This document shows positions 27,316 through 36,767 of a stretch of 64,000 bases of DNA, piece after piece. Source of the DNA: Pedobacter cryoconitis (GTDB taxonomy: Bacteria; Bacteroidota; Bacteroidia; Sphingobacteriales; Sphingobacteriaceae). The first letter of the stretch is position 1. Every line of letters starts with the position of its first letter. The notes beneath the pieces were generated by a model. It did not search any database. It had not been told where the DNA came from and saw nothing but the letters and a program-made list of their open reading frames with translations. The stretch covers positions 661,809 to 725,808 of the forward strand of contig JAAAFW010000015.1 of NCBI GenBank assembly GCA_019352875.1, read 5' to 3'. The position numbers were made by a program, and so were the translations under genes.

Positions 27316-28740
27316 ATGAAAATATTTAATTATCTCGTTTTTATCCTGCTTTTATTCTCTGCCTGTCGTACGGCAAAAGAGTTTAAACGTCCGGAACCTG
27401 AGCTACCCGCTTCTTACAGGGCAGCCGATACCACTAATACCGGAGATCCGGCCATTGAATTCCTATCTTATAAAAGCTTCTTTACAGATGAGGTACTTGT
27501 AAGACTGATCGATAGTGTACTTAAGCGAAATTACGATCTTGACATTGCGCTTAAGAACATCGATCTGAACCAGGCATACCTTGAACAGGCACGTGCTGAG
27601 TTTTTCCCTGTTATAACAGGAAGTGTTAATGCTAGTCGTAACAATTTCTCGGACCAAAGCCTGAACGGAAAAAGTGGGTTCAATCTTGAACAAACAATAG
27701 GGGCCGGGCAAATCGACGATTACAACTTGAACCTGGGTTTGAGCTGGGAGGCAGATATCTGGGGCCGTCTCCGCAATCAAAAAGCAGAAGCGATTGCAAT
27801 CTGGTTCCAAAGTAAAGAAGCTAAACGGGTTTTGGAGACCAGACTTATAGCTTCTACAGCTTCAGCATATTTTACACTTGTAAAACTACGGGAACAACTC
27901 AAAATAGCTAATAAGAGTCTGCTATTAGCCGGCAACATGGTGAAGATGATTAATCTTCAATTGGAAAACGGGGCTGCAACATCACTTGCATTGCAGCAGG
28001 CAGAGGTCCTTTATAAAAGTACAGAAGCTATTATCCCTGATCTGGAACAGGATCTTTTTATCCAGGAAAATGCGCTGAATCTTCTAATGGGCCGTGCACC
28101 AGCCCCGATCACTGTTGGAACAGGTAATCAGGAATCATCTATACTGACCCGTTTTCCAGTAGGTATTCCTGCCTCTCTGTTAGCGAACCGGCCTGATGTG
28201 CGCGAAAAGGAGTATGAGCTTCGGGCATTGAATGCGAAGATAGGAATGGCAAAAGCAAATATGTATCCCCGGTTGAGCATAACTGCGGCAACAGGCCTGA
28301 ATTCTTTTCAATCGGCAAACTGGATAAGCTTTCCTGCCTCGGTTTTTAGTAATATGGCCGGCGGGCTGACACAGCCTGTGTTTAATAGAAGGAGATTGAA
28401 AACTGAACTTAAAGTTACTCAGATCACCTATGAGCAAAAAGTAAATGAGTTCAAAAAGGTAGTTTTTCAGGCTGTAGCAGAGGTCTCGGATGGACTAAAG
28501 AGGAACGAAAAAATAAAGACTAAAATAAACATTGCTAAATCCCAGAACCAGCTGCTCGAAAGTGCAATAGTTAATGCTGAGCTCCTATTTGTTAATGGTA
28601 TGGCAAATTATCTTGAAGTTATCGCTGTTCAGCAAAATCTATTGGAGAATCAGTTAACGCTTGCAGACCTGAAAAAACAACAGGCCAGTGCTTACGTAGA
28701 ATTATACAGGGCAATTGGCGGTGCTAAAACAGGAATGTAG
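27316..28740 (+). CDS. Outer-membrane efflux channel lipoprotein, second system
   Basis: 474 residues with a lipobox LFSAC near residue 17. The OEP repeats are clear: LSWEADIWGRLRNQKAEA near residue 148 and PASLLANRPDVREKEYE near residue 286. It closes the operon of adaptor, pump and channel, which ends at a long hairpin about 10 bp after the stop codon. Gene order and spacing mirror the first RND operon. Confidence 0.95.
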   Translation: MKIFNYLVFILLLFSACRTAKEFKRPEPELPASYRAADTTNTGDPAIEFLSYKSFFTDEVLVRLIDSVLKRNYDLDIALKNIDLNQAYLEQARAEFFPVITGSVNASRNNFSDQSLNGKSGFNLEQTIGAGQIDDYNLNLGLSWEADIWGRLRNQKAEAIAIWFQSKEAKRVLETRLIASTASAYFTLVKLREQLKIANKSLLLAGNMVKMINLQLENGAATSLALQQAEVLYKSTEAIIPDLEQDLFIQENALNLLMGRAPAPITVGTGNQESSILTRFPVGIPASLLANRPDVREKEYELRALNAKIGMAKANMYPRLSITAATGLNSFQSANWISFPASVFSNMAGGLTQPVFNRRRLKTELKVTQITYEQKVNEFKKVVFQAVAEVSDGLKRNEKIKTKINIAKSQNQLLESAIVNAELLFVNGMANYLEVIAVQQNLLENQLTLADLKKQQASAYVELYRAIGGAKTGM

Positions 28741-28749
28741 ATTAAAATT

Positions 28750-28791
28750 GGACTATGAAGACCAGGAGTTAAACCTTGGTCCTCATGGTCC
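28750..28791. terminator. Hairpin terminator between the second RND operon and the GIN-domain gene
   Basis: A 17-pair stem (28750-28766 with 28775-28791) contains one mismatch and two wobble pairs and has an 8-nt loop. It is followed rightward by TTTATAAG and lies between converging genes, so it can serve both strands. Confidence 0.65.
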
Positions 28792-28802
28792 TTTATAAGA
28801 CT

Positions 28803-29555
28803 TTAGTTAATCTGGTAGATTTTAGCTTTACCAATAACAATACCTTTTTTGACCTGTGGATTTCCTTTGTAACCTATTTTTGCTTCTCCGAAAGCGGTAA
28901 CTTTGATCAGGTCAGATACATTTAATTCCAATTCTGATTCACCATAAAGTGTCGCTTTTGCAGTTTTACCAATTACGGCAAGCGTATTTATTTTACTTTC
29001 TCCGTAAGCGGTAAACCTCTGATCTATAATGTTTCCGGACTTAATCTCCAGCGTACTCTCTCCGTAGATCGTTGTACCTAGTTTTTTTAACTGAACATCG
29101 TCAAAGGAGACTCTTGCTTCGCCGTAGATTAGCAAATGGAAGCTCTCCTGATCAAGTTTACTTTTCATGCGGATAGTTTCCTCTCCTCTTAAAGATAATT
29201 CCTGCAGGGTTTTGTAAGAAATCGATACGGTTAAAACGGTTCCGGTGTAGATACTCTTTTTTATTTTACGACCGTTTTCTTCTGTTTTTTCATTGCCGGT
29301 TATCTCTTTAGCACCTTCCAGATAAACACGTAATGTATTGCCCTTAGACTCTATATTCACTTTTTGGCGGCTGACTGTACAATTCTCAATGGTGACACTT
29401 TCCTTATCACCCTTTGTTAAAACAACCTGTACGTGAGGACTAATGATAACTTTATCAAAATGATCCACCGATACCACTTCCTGAGCGAAGGTTTTTCCCA
29501 AGATGAACAATGTAAGAAGGCTGAGCACTAATGGCGATTTTTTTAAATTAAGCAT
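28803..29555 (-). CDS. GIN-domain protein (DUF2807), exported
   Basis: 250 residues with a signal peptide (cleavage near TFAQE). The domain is a right-handed parallel beta-helix-like repeat (PF10988): VDHFDKVIISPHVQVVLTKG, TVLTVSISYKTLQELSLRG, then repeated GESTLEI, GESKINTL and GESELEL turns. Molecular function is unknown; family members are secreted or periplasmic and are often found near stress-responsive genes in Bacteroidota. Its upstream region carries a sigma-54-type -24/-12 element and enhancer-like repeats, so expression is probably under an NtrC-type activator. Confidence 0.88.
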   Translation of the reverse strand: MLNLKKSPLVLSLLTLFILGKTFAQEVVSVDHFDKVIISPHVQVVLTKGDKESVTIENCTVSRQKVNIESKGNTLRVYLEGAKEITGNEKTEENGRKIKKSIYTGTVLTVSISYKTLQELSLRGEETIRMKSKLDQESFHLLIYGEARVSFDDVQLKKLGTTIYGESTLEIKSGNIIDQRFTAYGESKINTLAVIGKTAKATLYGESELELNVSDLIKVTAFGEAKIGYKGNPQVKKGIVIGKAKIYQIN

Positions 29556-29618
29556 AGCGAAATTGATGTTTTGGTTTGGAGGTTATTATAGCTTGTTTTT
29601 TTAATATATCCGAATGCG

Positions 29619-29634
29619 TGCAATAGTACTGCCG
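29619..29634 (-). promoter_or_regulatory. Sigma-54 (-24/-12) promoter of the GIN-domain gene
   Basis: Read leftward, the element is CGGCAGTACTATTGCA. GG and GC are separated by exactly 10 nt, as required for RpoN, and it differs from the TGGCAC-N5-TTGCA consensus at two positions. The predicted start of transcription is about 29609, leaving a leader of about 54 nt before the ATG at 29555. Confidence 0.65.
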
Positions 29635-29697
29635 ATCTTTAATTTTGTATTAAGTTATTGAAAATTAGCACAATAATATATAGGGTTATTTGTTTCC

Positions 29698-29723
29698 GTC
29701 CGTAACCGGACACCCATTGTCCG
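29698..29723. promoter_or_regulatory. Enhancer-like GTCCG/CGGAC repeats upstream of the sigma-54 promoter
   Basis: Three half-sites alternate in orientation: GTCCG (29698-29702), CGGACA (29707-29712) and TGTCCG (29718-29723), with 4- and 5-nt spacers. Their centre is about 100 bp upstream of the predicted start site, the usual distance for an NtrC-family enhancer-binding protein. Confidence 0.55.
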
Positions 29724-29847
29724 AATCCGCCCAGTTTAACATGCAGGAAATAAGAACTCAAATTATGGGCAGACATGTGAATGTAATTGTTAAATTAGTG
29801 AAACCAAACCTAATAGGTGCTAATTAACGCTGACAATCTATAGTTCC

Positions 29848-32316
29848 ATGAAGATACTCTCCAAACTTGGGATCGGTATATGTCTGATCTTTTCAGGATA
29901 TACTGATCTTGCTGCCCAGGAAAAACCTTTAAGTAAAGATCCCGAACTCAATGCAGACTTGTTCCGTTCCGGGTTGCTTCATGCTCCGCTTCGGTTGGAT
30001 GCGGCACAGTCTCTGGAGTCTGCGGGTTTGAAAAAAAAAGTGCTGAACTCTAAGGTATTATCAGGCATTGAAGATTTTAGCCGTTGGTCACAGGAAGGGG
30101 TGGGGCAAATCGCCTTTTCAAAAATAAAGACTGAAAATGGGAAGGGAAGTATTGTTTTAACACTTCCTGCTAAAAGGGATAGTTGGGCACCCGGCGCGCC
30201 TGCAGATGGCGACTATGCAAATTATGGAGGAGCTTCTGCTGTATTCAAAGTAGAAAAGGAAAATTGGGGTAAGTATAACCGGATCGTGTATAATATTTAT
30301 CCGGATTGTGAAGGTTCCAGAAATGTTCATATTAATCTATACTATAGCAACGATGGAAAGGTTAAAATACCTGATGAATACCACAGGGAAGGTACGCATG
30401 AAATTAACCTGATCAATAAACAGTGGAACAGGGGATATATAGAAATATCTGAACTTCCACGCGACGCAATTAGTAAAATTGCCTTTGGAGTGCCCGGATT
30501 CGGTAAAGACCGTAGTATGGGCGATTCTCTGAAGTTTTATATAGAAGGTATTGAATTGCAGCAAATTGCTGACCCTGAAATAATGCACGGCTGGAATCCG
30601 GGAGCCAATAGGTTAGCGTATTCAACAACAGGATATGCGCTCAATAGCGAAAAAACAGCTGTCGCTGCTAAAGAATTGCAGGGTAAAGCATTTCAGCTGG
30701 TTCGTGTAAGTGACAATTCAATAGTTTTTAATGGCAAAGCCCAGCCCGTTAAATCGTCAATCGGAGAGTTTTCCAGGCTTGATTTTTCCGCTTATAATAT
30801 AGAAGGAACCTATCAAATCCTTTTCCAGGGTAATAAAACTGCAGGTTTTCAGATTGGTTCTGACATCTGGGAAAACTCTATCTGGCGCGTGCTGAATTTT
30901 ATTTTTTGCGAGCGCTGTGGCTATCCGGTTCCTGAGAAGCACAGTAATTGCCATGCCGATATCATTGCAGAACACGGTGGATTAAAAATGGCTTACAACG
31001 GAGGCTGGCACGATGCGGGAGACCTCTCACAACAGTCGCTGCAGACAGGTGACGTAACCTTTTCGCTGTTGGAGATGGCTAATAAGGTTAAAGAAAGCAA
31101 TCCTGGGTTGTATCTAAGGCTCACGGAAGAAGCAGAATGGGGCCTGGACTTCTTATTGAAGACGCGTTTTGGAGATGGTTACAGGGCAAGCAGTGCTGGC
31201 ATTGTAATCTGGACAGATGGATTAACCGGAAATATGGATGATATGAAGGCCAGGGTTCATGACAGCCCTTTTGATAACTTCTTGTTTTCCGGATATGAAG
31301 CATATGCTGCAGCTTCCCTGGGAAGAGACCCAATGTTAATAGAACATCTAACACGTATTGCCAGGCAGGATTTTGATTTTGCACTGAAAAAGTGGGGAGA
31401 TACAGGCTATGATCATTTTCCTGTTTTCTGGGAACATAGTTACAATACTTCCGAAAGTCAGTTTATGGCAACTGCTTCCTGGGCGGCATCTCAGTTGTAC
31501 AAACTTACAGGGGAACGGTATTATGCAGAAAAGGCAGCAGAATTCATAAAATATGCACTAGCCTGCCAACGCATAGATCCGTTGAAGGATAAGGATAAAA
31601 TTTCAGGCTTCTTTTATCGTGGCAAGCAGCAAAAAACGATCGTGCATTTCAACCATCAATCCCGGGATCAGATCTATGCGCAGGCCCTGATTGCGTTGTG
31701 TGAGAGCCAGCCACAACATGCCGATTTACAAAACTGGGAGAAATCAATTCGTCTTTACGGAAACTATTTAAAGCAAATTTCCCAGTATACTTATCCTTAT
31801 GGAATGCTTCCTTCAGGTGTATATGCCCTGGATGAAGTGCAGGATTCCGTAAGCTTTAACCGTCAGCATCTTTTTCCGGGAAAAGGAGCAGCAAACGATT
31901 ATATTAAACAATTGCAGGCCGGTGTGAAACTAGATGATCAGCACTATCTCAAACGCTTTCCAGTATGGTTTTCTTTCCGCGGAAATGCGGCCATACATCT
32001 GGCTACGGGTAAAGCTGCTGCAATATGTGGTAAATTCTTAAAGGACCCCGGGCTGACGCAGCTGGGACAGGAACAACTCTACTGGATCGTCGGAAAAAAT
32101 CCATTTTCCCAATCTCTGATTTATGGTGAAGGAGCCAATTATGCCCAGCAATATTGTCCTTTACCAGGGGAAATGGTCGGTGAAATCCCCGTCGGTATTC
32201 AAACCAAGTTAAATGAAGATTTGCCTTACTGGCCACAGGCAAATAATGCGACCTACAAAGAGGTCTGGATGACTTCAGCAGGAAAATGGCTGTCTCTTGT
32301 CGCAGAATATAAATGA
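29848..32316 (+). CDS. Glycoside hydrolase family 9 endoglucanase-like enzyme
   Basis: 822 residues with a signal peptide (cleavage near LAAQE, residue 24). About residues 60-235 form a jelly-roll-like carbohydrate-associated region, then a CelD_N Ig-like domain follows (about 250-340: RLAYSTTGYALNSEK, FQIGSDIW). The GH9 alpha/alpha barrel runs from about 345 to the end. The nucleophile region is GWHDAGD with Asp389 and Asp392. The late signature is KNPFSQSLIYGEG near residue 750. Glu805 in KEVWM fits the catalytic acid, close to the C terminus as in the family. It hydrolyses beta-1,4- or mixed-linked glucans, or glucosamine-type linkages in some members. The ThuA gene overlaps its stop codon. 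Confidence 0.92.
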   Translation: MKILSKLGIGICLIFSGYTDLAAQEKPLSKDPELNADLFRSGLLHAPLRLDAAQSLESAGLKKKVLNSKVLSGIEDFSRWSQEGVGQIAFSKIKTENGKGSIVLTLPAKRDSWAPGAPADGDYANYGGASAVFKVEKENWGKYNRIVYNIYPDCEGSRNVHINLYYSNDGKVKIPDEYHREGTHEINLINKQWNRGYIEISELPRDAISKIAFGVPGFGKDRSMGDSLKFYIEGIELQQIADPEIMHGWNPGANRLAYSTTGYALNSEKTAVAAKELQGKAFQLVRVSDNSIVFNGKAQPVKSSIGEFSRLDFSAYNIEGTYQILFQGNKTAGFQIGSDIWENSIWRVLNFIFCERCGYPVPEKHSNCHADIIAEHGGLKMAYNGGWHDAGDLSQQSLQTGDVTFSLLEMANKVKESNPGLYLRLTEEAEWGLDFLLKTRFGDGYRASSAGIVIWTDGLTGNMDDMKARVHDSPFDNFLFSGYEAYAAASLGRDPMLIEHLTRIARQDFDFALKKWGDTGYDHFPVFWEHSYNTSESQFMATASWAASQLYKLTGERYYAEKAAEFIKYALACQRIDPLKDKDKISGFFYRGKQQKTIVHFNHQSRDQIYAQALIALCESQPQHADLQNWEKSIRLYGNYLKQISQYTYPYGMLPSGVYALDEVQDSVSFNRQHLFPGKGAANDYIKQLQAGVKLDDQHYLKRFPVWFSFRGNAAIHLATGKAAAICGKFLKDPGLTQLGQEQLYWIVGKNPFSQSLIYGEGANYAQQYCPLPGEMVGEIPVGIQTKLNEDLPYWPQANNATYKEVWMTSAGKWLSLVAEYK

Positions 32317-33077
32317 TATACGCTATGAAAAAACTTATTATATTCTCCATCTTTTTCGCACTCAGTATCCAAGGATTGAAGGCCGGGGATGACAGGTTTA
32401 AAGTGCTCGTATTAACGGAGCGTGGAGGGCAGCACGGGAGTTTTACAGATGCAGCATTGATATGGCTAAAGGCAACTTCCTTAAAGGAACGTTTTGAACT
32501 GGTCGAGATTAATAAGACAGACCTGATAAATGTACAATATCTGTCTGGCTTTCGTTTGATTATTCAGCTCGACTACCCACCTTATGGCTGGACTAAAGAA
32601 GCTGAAAAGGCCTTTACGGACTATATTGAACAGGGCAGGGGCGGTTGGGTAGGTTTTCATCACGCCAGTCTTTTGGGAGAATTTGATGGATTTCCGCTAT
32701 GGCCATGGTTTTCAAACTTTATGGGTGGTATACGTTTTAAGAACTATATCGCAAAGAAAGCTTCTGCCACAGTACATGTGGAAGACAAGAAACATCCGGT
32801 GATGAACGGCGTACACGACTCTTTTTTAATTCCAAATGATGAGTGGTATACGTTCGATAAGAACCCGAGAGCGGGTGTGCATGTCATTGCAAATGTCGAT
32901 GAAGATAGTTATCAGCCAGTTTCGGACATAAAAATGGGTGATCATCCAGTGATCTGGTCAAATACAAAAGTTAAAGCCCGGAATGTGTACTTCCTTTTTG
33001 GACACAGTGATTCCTTATTTGCATCCGAAGATTTTAAAACGATGTTTACCAATGCCATAAAATGGGCCGCTGAGTAG
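32313..33077 (+). CDS. ThuA-domain exported protein
   Basis: 254 residues from an ATG overlapping the GH9 stop codon as ATGA; the next ATG at 32325 starts a tidy signal peptide (MKKLIIFSIFFAL, cleavage near LKAG) and may be the true start. The ThuA/class-I-glutamine-amidotransferase-like fold is recognised from VLVLTERGGQHGSF, GWVGFHHASL near residue 110, and HPVIWSNTKVKARNVYFLFGHS at the end. ThuA-like proteins occur in trehalose and other sugar catabolism, but most exported Bacteroidota members have no proven activity. Coupling to GH9 suggests a role in processing the released sugar or a modified glycan (inference). Confidence 0.88.
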   Translation: MIYAMKKLIIFSIFFALSIQGLKAGDDRFKVLVLTERGGQHGSFTDAALIWLKATSLKERFELVEINKTDLINVQYLSGFRLIIQLDYPPYGWTKEAEKAFTDYIEQGRGGWVGFHHASLLGEFDGFPLWPWFSNFMGGIRFKNYIAKKASATVHVEDKKHPVMNGVHDSFLIPNDEWYTFDKNPRAGVHVIANVDEDSYQPVSDIKMGDHPVIWSNTKVKARNVYFLFGHSDSLFASEDFKTMFTNAIKWAAE

Positions 33078-33085
33078 TAGCAGGA

Positions 33086-34141
33086 TTAAATTTTTTCACT
33101 TAGTTTCTCAATATTATTTACGACTTCATTAATTCCTCTCAATTTCCCTGAGGGTATAAACATTCCGTTTGCCAGCAGAATTATGGTTATTTTCTGATCC
33201 GGAAATTTTCTAAAAGCTGTCGCTACACCTCCGGAAAATCCGTATGACAATTTTCCATCTGTTTTGATCAGGTCAAGGCCATAGCTGAAATCTCTTGCTT
33301 GTTTATAGATATAAGGTTTTAATAATTGCTTTTTCACCGCCTCTGAAATGAGTATGCCATCTTCGAACCTTTTATTCCATTCTATAAAGGAGTTCAGGCT
33401 TAGATTTAACCCTGCAGTTCCGTACATATATACAGGGAAATGCCAGTTTCGTCTAAAAGTAGAATCCCTGTTTTCGGAGGTAACATAACCGTAGGTTAGA
33501 TTCTTCACTATTTTCAAACTATTGCCCTCAAAAATTGCGGAGCTTCCGAAAGGTGAGAATTGAGTTTCTACGATATACTCTGCTAAAGTTCGTCCGGTAA
33601 TTTTTTTGATTATACGATTCAAAAGCCAAAAATTAGTCTGGTTGTAATCGAACTGATTTCCGGCAACAAATTTTATAGAGTCTTTATAGACTTTGCTTTT
33701 TGCTACTTCTTCAACATCTTCATTTTCATAGTCAACTATATCTGGTAAACCCGAAGAGTGCGTTAGCAGATTTTCGATTTTTGTAGATTTCCAACTGTCC
33801 GGCAGATCGGTTAAAAACTCGGATATTTTGCTGTCTAACGATAGTTTTTTTTTCGCTATCAACTGATGAACCGCTAAAACAGAGAATACCTTGGTTGTTG
33901 AAAATAAAGGAAATAAGGTGTGGTTATTTATCGGAACGGAATTTTCTATGTTAGCAATACCATAATTCATTTGATGAACCACTTTTCCATCTCTGATAAC
34001 GGCCAGGGCTAAACCTGGAATATGATACTGTTTTTGAACTTCTGCAATGTAATTGTTAATTTCCTGAATGGACTTCTTTGGCTGGCAGTTTGCAGTCACG
34101 AATGGACATATGGTTATGATAAACCATAATAGTTTTTTCAT
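33086..34141 (-). CDS. Serine hydrolase, beta-lactamase class C / PBP-like family
   Basis: 351 residues with a signal peptide (cleavage near TANCQ; the Cys could also support lipidation). The SxxK motif is STTK with Ser81 and Lys84. The YxN motif position reads Tyr165-Asn-Gln (YNQTNFWLL), so Asn is replaced by Gln, and the third motif is FSGG in GFSGGVATAF rather than HTG or KTG. Such variants are esterases or peptidases more often than true beta-lactamases. It stands alone, converging on the ThuA gene with an 8-bp gap, and is transcribed away from the UvrA-like gene's 3' end. Confidence 0.86.
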   Translation of the reverse strand: MKKLLWFIITICPFVTANCQPKKSIQEINNYIAEVQKQYHIPGLALAVIRDGKVVHQMNYGIANIENSVPINNHTLFPLFSTTKVFSVLAVHQLIAKKKLSLDSKISEFLTDLPDSWKSTKIENLLTHSSGLPDIVDYENEDVEEVAKSKVYKDSIKFVAGNQFDYNQTNFWLLNRIIKKITGRTLAEYIVETQFSPFGSSAIFEGNSLKIVKNLTYGYVTSENRDSTFRRNWHFPVYMYGTAGLNLSLNSFIEWNKRFEDGILISEAVKKQLLKPYIYKQARDFSYGLDLIKTDGKLSYGFSGGVATAFRKFPDQKITIILLANGMFIPSGKLRGINEVVNNIEKLSEKI

Positions 34142-34184
34142 TAATATAGTTGTTTGGTTATCAAATCTATATATAATTCCTCAA

Positions 34185-36731
34185 TCAAAACTGGCTACTT
34201 TGCAAAAATTTCGCGAGATACGGAGCGGTTTTGCTTTCAGTGAGATGTGAGAATACAGTAGGTATACCAGAAGCGGTGACCTTCCCGCCGAGGTCTCCCG
34301 CACCGGGTCCAATTTCAATTACCCAATCGCTGTCCGCAATTACCTGCATGTCATGTTCTACTACGATGACAGTATTTCCCTGGTCGACCAGTCTGCCCAG
34401 TTGCAGCATAAGTCTTTCTACGTCTGCCGGGTGTAAGCCAGTAGTGGGCTCGTCAAGCACATACAGAGAGTTGCCATTCTGGGTTCTCTGTAGTTCCGTG
34501 GCGAGCTTAATACGTTGTGCCTCCCCGCCGGAAAGCTCGGTTGCAGACTGACCAAGTTTGATATAGCCAAGTCCGACCTGACGGACAATATCCAGACCAC
34601 GGTGTATCACAGGTTCATCTTTAAAAAAGAACCAGGCTGCATCAACGCTCATTGCAAGAACATCTGCAATGTTTTTATTCCGGTAGGTGATTTCTAGTGT
34701 TCTTGCATTGTATCTGGTTCCCTGACATACTGGACAGGGGGTATAAACACTTGGTAGAAACAATAATTCTACCATTACAAATCCCTCACCCTGACAATGT
34801 TCGCACCTGCCTTTTGCGATATTGAAAGAGAAGCGCCCTACATCGTATTTTCTTTTTCTGGATTCGGGAAGCGCGGCGAAAAGTTTACGGATCGGGTCAA
34901 ACAGACCAGTATAAGTTGCCAAATTCGATCGTGGAGTCCTGCCGATTGGTTTTTGGTCGACAACCACCAGCCGCTTAACAGCATCTATTCCTTTAATTAT
35001 TTTCCCTTTAGGAGCAACGTTTATTTCTTTTTCCAGTGGGTCTGCCTGGGGGGCATCACCACTATGTTGTTTCAATCCAAGGTGAGCCGCGACCAATGAC
35101 ACAAGTACCTGGCTCACCAGGCTGCTTTTTCCTGAGCCGGAGATGCCTGTTACACTTGTGAAAACGCCAATTGGAAATGATACATTTAATTCATGCAAAT
35201 TATGATGGGTTATGTTTTCAAGCTCCAGCCATCCTGTAGGTTTCCGGTTATTCTTTTGCTTTCTTATTTTTCGGCCATAGAGGTATTCCCTGGTTTTGGA
35301 TCCTTCAGCATTCTTTAAACCTGCAGCCGGCCCGCTATAAATGATCTGCCCACCATTCTCTCCTGCACCCGGGCCGACATCTACAATCCACTCCGCATGG
35401 CGTATAACATCAATTTCATGTTCAACCACAAATAATGAATTTCCGGAAGCTTTTAACTTATCGAGTGCCCGAAGCAGGGCCGCAGTATCGGCGGGGTGCA
35501 AACCTGCAGATGGTTCATCCAAGACATAAACAACCCCAAATAGATTCGATCTGATCTGTGTTGCCAAGCGAAGTCTTTGCAACTCACCCGGTGATAGTGT
35601 AGGCGTACTTCTGTCCAGTCCAAGATAGCCTAGCCCAAGGTCCAGCATGACCTCCAGTCTTGCAATAATATCTTCGGCTATTCTCCTGGTGACAATATGT
35701 TTTTCAGGATGGCCATGATCTCCGGCTTTCTTTTTAGCAGTTCCATTCGCATAGGGGGCGAAAATCTTGTAAAGTGAATTTATAGACTTTGCGGAGAGTT
35801 CGGTGATATCCATTTCATCGAACAGTATCGAGAGCGACTCTTTTTTAAGCTTTTTGCCATGACATACAGGGCATTCAGCGCTGAGCATGAATTTACTGAC
35901 GCGGTTCCTCATTAATTGACTTTGCGAACCGGCAAAGGTTTGCAGTACATAGCGCCTGGCTCCGGTAAAAGTACCCATATAGTTTGGCGAAATCTTCTTT
36001 TTAATAGCATCTTGCACCTGTATTGCGCTTAGGCCAGGATAGACCGGAACAATGGGCCTTTCTTCGGTGAACAAGATCCAGTCGCGGTCCTTTTGCGGAA
36101 GATCTTTCCAAGGTGTGTCCACATTGTATCCCAGCGTAATTAGAATATCTCGTAAATTTTGTCCCTGCCAGGCGGTTGGCCAGGCTGCAATTGCACGATC
36201 TCTTATGCTCAGCGTGTCATCCGGGACCATAGATTTTTCGGAAACCTGGTAAACTCGTCCCAGACCATGACATTCCGGACAGGCACCTTCTGGTGTATTA
36301 GAAGAAAATGCTTCTGCATAAAGTATATTTTGTCCTTTAGGATATTGGCCTGCTCTGGAGTATAACATGCGCAGCAGGTTAGATAACGTAGTTATACTTC
36401 CTACTGAAGACCTGGAAGAGCCCGATCCGCGTTGCTGCTGTAATGCGATTGCCGGTGGCAATCCTTCTATTTCGTCAACTTCCGGCACAGACATCTGGTT
36501 GAATAGCCGTCTTGCATAGGGAGATACGGATTCCAGGTACCTACGTTGTGCTTCAGCATATAAGGTTCCAAAAGCAAGGGAAGATTTCCCTGAACCCGAA
36601 ACCCCTGTGAAAACTACCATTACATCTCTGGGAATTTCAAGTGTCACGTTTTTTAAATTGTTTTCTCTGGCTCCTTTTACAGTGATAAAACCAGTATGTT
36701 TGCTGATGCTCCCGGTTGATTTCCTTTTCAT
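34185..36731 (-). CDS. Short UvrA paralogue (UvrA2/DrrC-like ABC ATPase)
   Basis: 848 residues, about 90 fewer than repair UvrA. There are two ABC-ATPase halves. Walker A is GVSGSGKSS near residue 42 and GISGSGKSS in the second half. The signature motifs are LSPGELQRLRLA and LSGGEAQRIKLA. Walker B is VYVLDEPSAGLHP and LYVLDEPTTGLHP. Zinc-binding CxxC pairs are present (CPECHGLG, CPVCHGKK, CEHCQGEG, CPVCQGT). The short length fits the UvrA2 group, in which the UvrB-interaction region is missing or reduced. In other bacteria such proteins aid resistance to DNA-binding antibiotics. It is monocistronic here. I cannot confirm the missing domain without an alignment. Confidence 0.9.
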   Translation of the reverse strand: MKRKSTGSISKHTGFITVKGARENNLKNVTLEIPRDVMVVFTGVSGSGKSSLAFGTLYAEAQRRYLESVSPYARRLFNQMSVPEVDEIEGLPPAIALQQQRGSGSSRSSVGSITTLSNLLRMLYSRAGQYPKGQNILYAEAFSSNTPEGACPECHGLGRVYQVSEKSMVPDDTLSIRDRAIAAWPTAWQGQNLRDILITLGYNVDTPWKDLPQKDRDWILFTEERPIVPVYPGLSAIQVQDAIKKKISPNYMGTFTGARRYVLQTFAGSQSQLMRNRVSKFMLSAECPVCHGKKLKKESLSILFDEMDITELSAKSINSLYKIFAPYANGTAKKKAGDHGHPEKHIVTRRIAEDIIARLEVMLDLGLGYLGLDRSTPTLSPGELQRLRLATQIRSNLFGVVYVLDEPSAGLHPADTAALLRALDKLKASGNSLFVVEHEIDVIRHAEWIVDVGPGAGENGGQIIYSGPAAGLKNAEGSKTREYLYGRKIRKQKNNRKPTGWLELENITHHNLHELNVSFPIGVFTSVTGISGSGKSSLVSQVLVSLVAAHLGLKQHSGDAPQADPLEKEINVAPKGKIIKGIDAVKRLVVVDQKPIGRTPRSNLATYTGLFDPIRKLFAALPESRKRKYDVGRFSFNIAKGRCEHCQGEGFVMVELLFLPSVYTPCPVCQGTRYNARTLEITYRNKNIADVLAMSVDAAWFFFKDEPVIHRGLDIVRQVGLGYIKLGQSATELSGGEAQRIKLATELQRTQNGNSLYVLDEPTTGLHPADVERLMLQLGRLVDQGNTVIVVEHDMQVIADSDWVIEIGPGAGDLGGKVTASGIPTVFSHLTESKTAPYLAKFLQSSQF

Positions 36732-36767
36732 ATCAATTCTGAAACAGCACTCAGGTTGGATTGTTTT

